Of a stretch of DNA of 64,000 nt, positions 58,088-64,000 are shown one piece after another. The position numbers were made by a program, and so were the translations under genes. The notes beneath the pieces are model-generated. The model was not told where the DNA came from. It was given only the letters and a program-made list of their open reading frames with translations, and did not search any database. Within the stretch, counting starts at the first letter, position 1. Each line of letters begins with the position of its first letter. Source of the DNA: Coptis chinensis (taxonomy: Eukaryota > Streptophyta > Magnoliopsida > Ranunculales > Ranunculaceae). The stretch is from the NCBI GenBank assembly GCA_015680905.1, contig CM027382.1:9583501-9647500 (forward strand), written 5' to 3'.

Positions 58088-58531
58088 GTGCAAGTTCAAT
58101 GGAGAGTTGCTAAAGAGCGCCATGCCAAAAAAAAAAATTTTGCCCTTTTTTAGCAGGAGAGTCAAATTTGACAGGTGCAAAACACACAAACCGTTCCAAT
58201 AGTTGTTTCATACTTTGAAGTGCTAAAGGGATACGAACGGCACAGTTTCTGTCGTCCGTCCATTAGTTGCAAGTATTAAGTTGAATTTTTTTTTTGACAG
58301 ACAACACACTTTCTGTCATCTATCAAAATTTAACGCACAGATGGCAGAAATTGTGTCATCTGTCTCCCAAAACTTATTATGGCAGCTGCTAGACAATACA
58401 ACAAATTTAGCGAGGTTTATCACACCAGCCAAATTTAATAGTCTTCTAGCATCCCCATTGGAATGACTTTTTGGTGTTTGGGGTGTTATATGGCTTTTAG
58501 CAGCCCATATAGCACCCCATTGGACTTGCTC
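58088..58531. mobile_element. 444-bp MITE related to the PMD-carrying element
   Basis: The left end GTGCAAGTTCAATGG and the right end, in reverse complement, GAGCAAGTCCAATGG are inverted repeats. The flanking bases are TTA and TCA, one mismatch from a Harbinger-type duplication. Inside, CGAACGGCACAGTTTCTG and GACAGACAACACACTTTCTG mimic the subterminal motif of the larger element, and CTGCTAAAAG/TAGCAGCCCATATAGCACC is shared with its left end. No coding. Confidence 0.75.
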
Positions 58532-59547
58532 TCAGAGATAACAAGAAAATGAAAACAACAAGATAGAAACGGGCTTTTGTTTAGTGTCCATCAATATGAG
58601 CCTAAATGAAATTGCTTGTGGAAAGTGGACTTTGTGATAAAAATATGCTAGTTAGAGCCCATTTTTTAAGTTTTGAACGTACTTTGTGTGTAACTGTAGA
58701 GGATTGCTAGTGTCCTGCCCCTTTAAAGTAGGACCATGTTACCACTTTAGGGCATCATCAATGCAGAGCTTTAAAACCCAGGGCCATGTCATCTTTTTTA
58801 GAGGGTCACGTCAGTTTTTGGAGGGCAATAAAGAGTAGCGAAAACTCTATCTTAATGGCTATTCCAACGGAGAAGATAACCCCTCTTTATAACCCGTGAA
58901 ATTAGCGCAAGTGAAGTCACGTGCACAATTTCTATTAAAGGCTTGGGCTTCGAGTCCTTTAAAACATCTGTAAGAATGAGGACAATTATCAAGGGTGATC
59001 GATAAATATGGAGGCCCATTTAATTAGAGGATGCTCTGGAAGCTGTTTTTTTTAGGTCCGTTAAATTTGAAGAAAACTGCCCGTATCCAAGTTTAACTTC
59101 AAGTAATGGGTTGACTCACTTCATTCTTTTTCTAACAGCCATAGCTATGGCTGTCATAATTTGTTCAAGCAAGTCGTTATTTTTTATATCAAAAGAAAAG
59201 AAGACCCCACACTTACAATAATCTTTACTTGAGATTACAATATTTATTAGTATTGCATCAAACTAGGATTTCAAGTTTGAGATGTAAATCATCTAGAAAA
59301 AGAGCCGATAATTCAAAATTGCTAATAATAAAAAAAAGTTTCAATTTTTTTGGAATAAGCAAATGATGGAAAGTAACTAAGAGAGAGAGATGGAAGAATT
59401 AAACTTCTGAGTTTTTAAGTTTTCTCATAAAATTGTGAAAAAGATATGGAAAGTGGAAGATGGGAAGATAAGCCGGAGATCTAGTTTGGTTTTATATATT
59501 GTTATTTGATTTACCAAATTGTTCCTGGTAGTCTCTCTAATTACTAA
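58532..59547. other. Intergenic, no gene seen
   Basis: Contains GGGCATCATCAATGCAGAG (about 58,744) and AATGGCTATTCCAACGGAG (about 58,855), which look like ends of another small MITE, unpaired by eye. Confidence 0.4.
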
Positions 59548-60059
59548 GAGCAAGTCCAATGAGGGGGTTATATGGGCTGCTAAAGGCAAATATAGCACCC
59601 CAGACACAAAAATGTCATTCCATTGGGGCTGCTAAAAGGGTCTTAAATTTGGAAGGAGTAAAAAACCCAACCAAAGTTAAGACCTTCGCTTAATTTGCCA
59701 TAATAAGTTCGAGGAGACGGACGACATAGTTTTACGCCATCCGTTGGTTATTTATGTATGCGGGGCGGTAGAAATTATCTTTGTCCGTATCCCGTTTTAA
59801 TTAAATGGACGGACGCGAGGGGGAGAAACTGCGCCTACGTACTGTTTTTTTAAAACTGACAAATCTCATTCTTCTTTTCATATACAAACTCACTCCACTT
59901 CATTCCATTCTAATCCATTTCGTTCATGCAATAGAGATAACAATCCACACATCCATTCAACTAAACAAAATTCATTCATTAAACAAATATGATTCAATTC
60001 ATTCAACTAAACAAAATCCACAGAAGTAAATCAAAACACACATAAAAACAAATTCTAAA

Positions 60060-62285
60060 CTAATTTCCGCTTGAACCCTCGCCAACTTGCCTCTTCTTTG
60101 ATTTACTTGCTCGCTGTGATTCTCGTAATGTCAGTTCTAACACCTGCGCTTCTAACTCCGTGACTCTATCATGTGTCTTTTTCTTCTCTTCTCGCTCGGC
60201 CACCAAATAATGATAATATTCGTTGGTTGTAGTCATAAACAAATCGCGTATCCCATGCATCATTAGCTGCGACTCGGCATATCACGCTCTAAGTGTAGCC
60301 TACAAAAAAATAAATAACTTTTAAAAAAAATCACTATAAACCAAATATAATTCAAGTTTCAAAATATAAACCAAATACTAACCTCATGTAGAGTGTCAAA
60401 ATCCGGGACAAAGTTCGGAAAATAACTTTAATCAACATGAGGTATAGGTATGGCGACATGCATTCCCTGAGATGTAATTATACCATAGCTCCATGGGTTA
60501 TCCGGATCGGAAGGAGCTGAAACAAAAGACTCGTAAGGACCTTGAGATGAATAGTAAGGCTCAGTAGGGTGTGGGATACGCAAATCACTTCTAATAGTCT
60601 TATGTCCCACAAAGTCCATATTAGCAGACAATATAAGACCCCTTGAGACGAGATCCCAGTAACTATCGTAGTCACCATTCACATCTAAATATAGAGAAGC
60701 TTGTGGCCATAAGTCTTCAAGCATTCTAAGATAAGACCTCCACTGATTGGCTCTTCCCAATGGGCACATATTCTCTGGAGGAAGGTGTGGGATAAAAGGT
60801 GTCCCAACGATTTGGTGCCAACACCTATCACCCAAGTGCCACACGATGATACCTCCAAACTCAAAGACAATTCGGAGCATTGTAAGATTATACGAATGAT
60901 GTACACGTTAAATCGCCTCACGTAACCAAACATCATCATCCATGGTATCTCCCTCCACATCATCAACATTTAATTCCATATATCGAGTATGAAACCATGG
61001 TATCCACTGTATCGCCAATGCCGACCTAGTCTTGAGTTGGTTATGATCTAAGTGAATGTTGCGACCAGTTCGGCAATCTTTAAAGTCATTCATCCATGCT
61101 CTAATCCGTGGGACGATATCACGGTCCATGTTCGGTCTCAGAAGAGGAGCCATGGTAGGTACTCATGCAACCAATACTATCATAAAAACAATATTAAAAT
61201 CAAACTTGTACGTAATTTAAAAATTATAATACTATCATAAAGTTATAATACTAAAAATTTAAAATTTACTTGTGAAAGAGGGGTGAAGCCACCACATTGA
61301 CCATCCGCAACATTAGATGTGACTCGACACGCTTGATCCAACGCATAAATCAAAGCTCCAAACATAGCACCACCCCAATCATATTGATTCATATAATCTA
61401 ACCAAACCAAAGACTCTATCTAACCTAATCTCAGTGAACTATCACCCGTGAGGAAGAAACATTGCGTGATTAAGTAAAAATAAAATGCTTTTAAATATCT
61501 CTCCCGATCTGTACCCGTCGGGCACTAACCTTCATCACTCTCTTTCGTCTTCTCCATGAACTCATTCACAAAAAAGGAAGGTTTGATACCCCCTTTAGCC
61601 TAATGCTCCAGCCTTATATTCGGCCAACTTTGTTGCGCATAATCAAAAGTCGCGAACCGACCTTCTCCAAACGTAACAGACTTTCTCCTTCCTACGCTCA
61701 TTCTCATGAGCATAGTAACATCTATTGGAGTGATGCCTATCTCGCCTTATGGAAAGTGGAAAGTGTGAGTTGTGTCCCACCACCACTCGATCAAAGCGTA
61801 TATCAAACCATGGTCGGCATTTTGATAACCACATTGAAACAATGATCCAAACAGAGATTGTAAAATTTTATTTCTTATGCCTTCAAAACAATCTCCTTTG
61901 GCAACCATTATCTTCCACCAATTGTTCACGGATGCCCAACAACACCGCAATTTTATCTCCCCCACTTCCCCTCCCTAAATATTTATTCAAAATATTTATT
62001 CATTAAAATTAAAGAAAATATAAATTATGATGTTAAATAAATCAAATTTAACGATCAAATGCTTACCATATTTACACGATGAGAGATGTGAGTTTTCGGG
62101 TTTCTAGCCAATGTAGCACGTGTTAGTAGATCGACTGCGTCTGAAAATTGAATTACTGGAAGGTTTTGCAAATTATAGACTTCATCGATGTTTTCATCCT
62201 TATCGACATTTAGCGCTGATATCGACTCTTGTGTCAATCTACTAACTGATTTTCGACCAAAAAATTGTTTACCCTTGTTACTCAT
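60060..62285 (-). CDS. Plant mobile domain (MAIN-like) gene inside TIR element, broken
   Basis: Exon 1 (62,285-62,067) starts MSNKGKQFFGRKSVSRLTQE and ends at ATG/GTAAGC. Exon 2 (from 61,974) reads WASVNNWWKIMVAKGDCFEG, then YQNADHGLIYALIEWWWDTT and HTFHFP, the PMD hallmark (compare RWHPETNTFHMPWG at the other loci). It goes on with GEIGITPIDVTMLM, then AFYFYLITQCFFL, YDWGGAMFGALIYALDQACR and GGFTPLSQ (to about 61,270). Exon 3 (about 61,153-60,429) has IVWHLGDRCWHQIVGTPFIP and LPPENMCPLG, the PMD C-terminal end, then a Pro-rich tail. The last exon (60,263-60,060) is a short coiled coil ending in a Lys-rich patch. Breaks: a stop after HTFHFP, others in exon 2, and a frame change at about 60,890. 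This is a different PMD subgroup from the 15- and 29-kb loci. Confidence 0.8.
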
Positions 62286-62384
62286 TTTGCGTGGCACCTG
62301 CAATTCAATCAACAATATTCTCTTTATAACTTCAATTTAAACAAAACGCACAATTTCAAACTAACATTCATCAATTCCAACATT

Positions 62385-62620
62385 CTAATTCAATCATAAT
62401 TCAATTTAATTCAATTTAATTCAATCACAATTCAATTCTAAAATCAACATTCAATTCAATTCTAAAATCAAATTTGCAATTCTAATTCAATTCAATTCAA
62501 TTCTAAAATCAATTCAATCACAATTCAATTCAATTCTAAAATCAACATTCAATTCAATTCTAAAATCGATTCAATCACAATTCAATCACAATTCAATTCA
62601 ATTCAATCATAATTAACATT
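62385..62620. repeat. AATTC-rich tandem repeat near the PMD gene start
   Basis: Runs of AATTCAATTC alternating with TAAAATCAAC; length-variable simple repeat in the 5' flank of the PMD gene. Confidence 0.9.
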
Positions 62621-62931
62621 TCTAAAATCGAATTTCGATAGGAGAGAGTGAAACTTACGAGTATTGAGCACAAAAAAGAGTGAATTGAGGAATGAAGGAG
62701 TGAATTGTTTTTGTTTTTGGTTTTTGGGAGTGAAGAGAGAAGAGAAGTGAGGAATTGAAAGAGTGAATTGATGAGAAGAGATTTGTGCACTATAGTATCT
62801 AGAGTGCATAAACGGCAAAATTTATGCCGTTTGTTGCAATTTAATGTACAGACGGCAAAAACTCTGCCGTCCGTATCCCAAACTTAACAGATGCTAAAAG
62901 TCCCCATTGGACTGGTTTTTCGAATTCAGAA

Positions 62932-63880
62932 AGTGACTCTCTAGGACAAATCAAGTGAAATAATCACTGCCAAACCCCAAGTTTTTTTTCATAATCACTC
63001 TTAAAGACCGGGTAGATGAAATGTCAAGTATACCCTAACCAGTGTATATAGTATGAACAATCATTGTTCATATACAAAACATGCGAGCTCATTGTTCATA
63101 CCCATTGGAGTATGAACACTCATTGTTCATACATATTGTAAAGTATGAGCAATGATTGTTCATACCTACTAGAGTATAAACAAAGCGTGTTCATCCTTAT
63201 TGGAGCTATAAACAATGGATGTTCCTAGCTCATGACTATGAACAATTGTTCATAGTCCAATTGTGGTATGAACAAAGAATATTCATAGCTCATGACTATG
63301 AACATTGATTGTTCATAGTACAGTATGGACTATGAACACTCATTGTTCATAGCTCATATCTATGAACAATGAATGTTAATAGCTACCGAACTATGAACAA
63401 TCATTGTTCATAGTCCAATTGTGATATGAACAAAGAATATTCATAACTCATGACTATGAACATTGATTGTTCATAGTACGTATAGTATGGACTATGAACA
63501 CTCATTGTTCATAGCGTGGATTAGCTATGAACAATGAGTGTTCATAGTCCATCTTTGCACGCATTTATGAACAATCAATGTTCATAGTCATGAGTTATGA
63601 ATATTCTTTGTTCATACCACAATTGGACTATGAACAATGATTATTTATAGTCATGAGCTATGAACATTCTTCGTTCATATCACAATTGGACTATGAATTC
63701 ATAGCTGCCAAACTATGAACAATTGTGATATGAACAATTGTGTTCATAGCTGCCAAACTATGAGCTATGAACAATTGTGTTCATAGCTGCCAAACTAGTC
63801 CAATTATGATATGAACAAAGAATGTTCATAGCTCATGACTATGAACAATCATTGTTCTAGAGTTTGGTCGATCAACAACT
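62932..63880. mobile_element. Palindromic TGAACA-repeat element, copy B
   Basis: Begins AAGTGACTCTCTAGG, followed by the same block as copy A (ATAATCACTCTTAAAGACCG then GGTAGATGAAAT). Then come about 20 palindromes of the types TATGAACAATGATTGTTCAT and ATGAACACTCATTGTTCATA, separated by TCCAATTGTGATATGAACAA and AGCTCATGACTATGAACA spacers. It starts about 15 bases after the PMD element end. The right end is not clear. Confidence 0.6.
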
Positions 63881-64000
63881 TTTGTTTCTTTTAATGACAA
63901 ACGGTTCGTGGGCAACTTTATTTCCTGTAATATAAGCAAGAAACGAGATCATTGCATTGTTTCAACTTCTACAATGGACCAATCTTAATCTCACACTTCT
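63881..64000. other. Window edge, nothing seen
   Basis: AT-rich, too short to judge. Confidence 0.4.

Larger units (their letters stand above)
59548..62917. mobile_element. TIR element carrying a PMD gene
   Basis: The left end GAGCAAGTCCAATGAGGGGG is paired with CCCCATTGGACTGGTTT at the right. GGGCTGCTAAAGG near the left matches CAGATGCTAAAAGTCC near the right in inverse. The subterminal motif GACGGACGACATAG (left) and GACGGCAAAAACTCTGCCGTC (right, from 62,852) also pair. TAA precedes the left end. No transposase is present; the only cargo seen is the PMD gene. The end structure resembles Harbinger-type elements. The precise right end is uncertain by several bases. Confidence 0.65.

Noticed and set aside
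63050-63860. CRISPR-like array
   Set aside because: The repeats are palindromes with no unique spacers of constant length, in a plant nuclear sequence; a CRISPR is not plausible.

Overview
The window is AT-rich nuclear DNA from a flowering plant, probably a eudicot. The evidence is the plant-specific families present (plant mobile domain, 3-ketoacyl-CoA synthase, NPH3, FAR1-type Mutator transposase, plant Harbinger with a Myb-like partner), GT-AG introns, and several nested DNA transposons. I cannot place the species. Only one gene looks intact and ordinary: an intronless homologue of the SAGA subunit ADA1 at 47,645-48,724 (+). Everything else is degenerate gene copies, transposons and repeats.

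Layout. 1-8,700: a terminal fragment of a CTTATAAGAGG repeat family, two decayed mitochondrial-carrier-like exons (1.5 and 6.2 kb), an inverted repeat around the first exon, a duplicated satellite-like block, and a small Mutator-type MITE with an exact 9-bp target duplication. 8,708-12,204: a four-exon ABC1/UbiB-type atypical kinase with eroded motifs and an in-frame stop. 14.2-17.3 kb: a fossil gypsy-type domain fragment, a truncated plant mobile domain (PMD) copy and the N-terminal part of a PAS/Raf-like kinase. 17.8-22.1 kb: an older repeat element split by a nearly intact PIF/Harbinger transposon (18,517-22,044, TSD TTA) with transposase and Myb-like genes. 22.45-24.65 kb: about 40 copies of a ~55-bp repeat. 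25-28.4 kb: broken NPH3 and KCS fragments.

28.8-31.3 kb holds a five-exon PMD gene, the fuller sister of the 15-kb copy. 31.7-35.8 kb holds a Mutator-like element (FAR1/MULE transposase, SWIM region, OTU-type C-terminal tail) between arrays of a palindromic ACGGTGTGGCCACACCGT motif. 36,938-46,715 has both ends expected of a Helitron in minus orientation (hairpin plus CTAG, and TC), but no Rep/helicase was seen. ADA1 lies just beyond it. 48.7-54.9 kb has no recognisable gene. 54.9-63.9 kb holds two copies of a repeat made of palindromic TGAACAATCATTGTTCA units. Between them is a third PMD gene (60,060-62,285, -) inside a TIR-bounded element (59,548-~62,917), with a 444-bp MITE sharing its ends at 58,088-58,531.

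The most interesting pattern is the link between PMD genes and TIR elements, and the habit of several unrelated elements here of carrying their own private palindromic motif near their ends.
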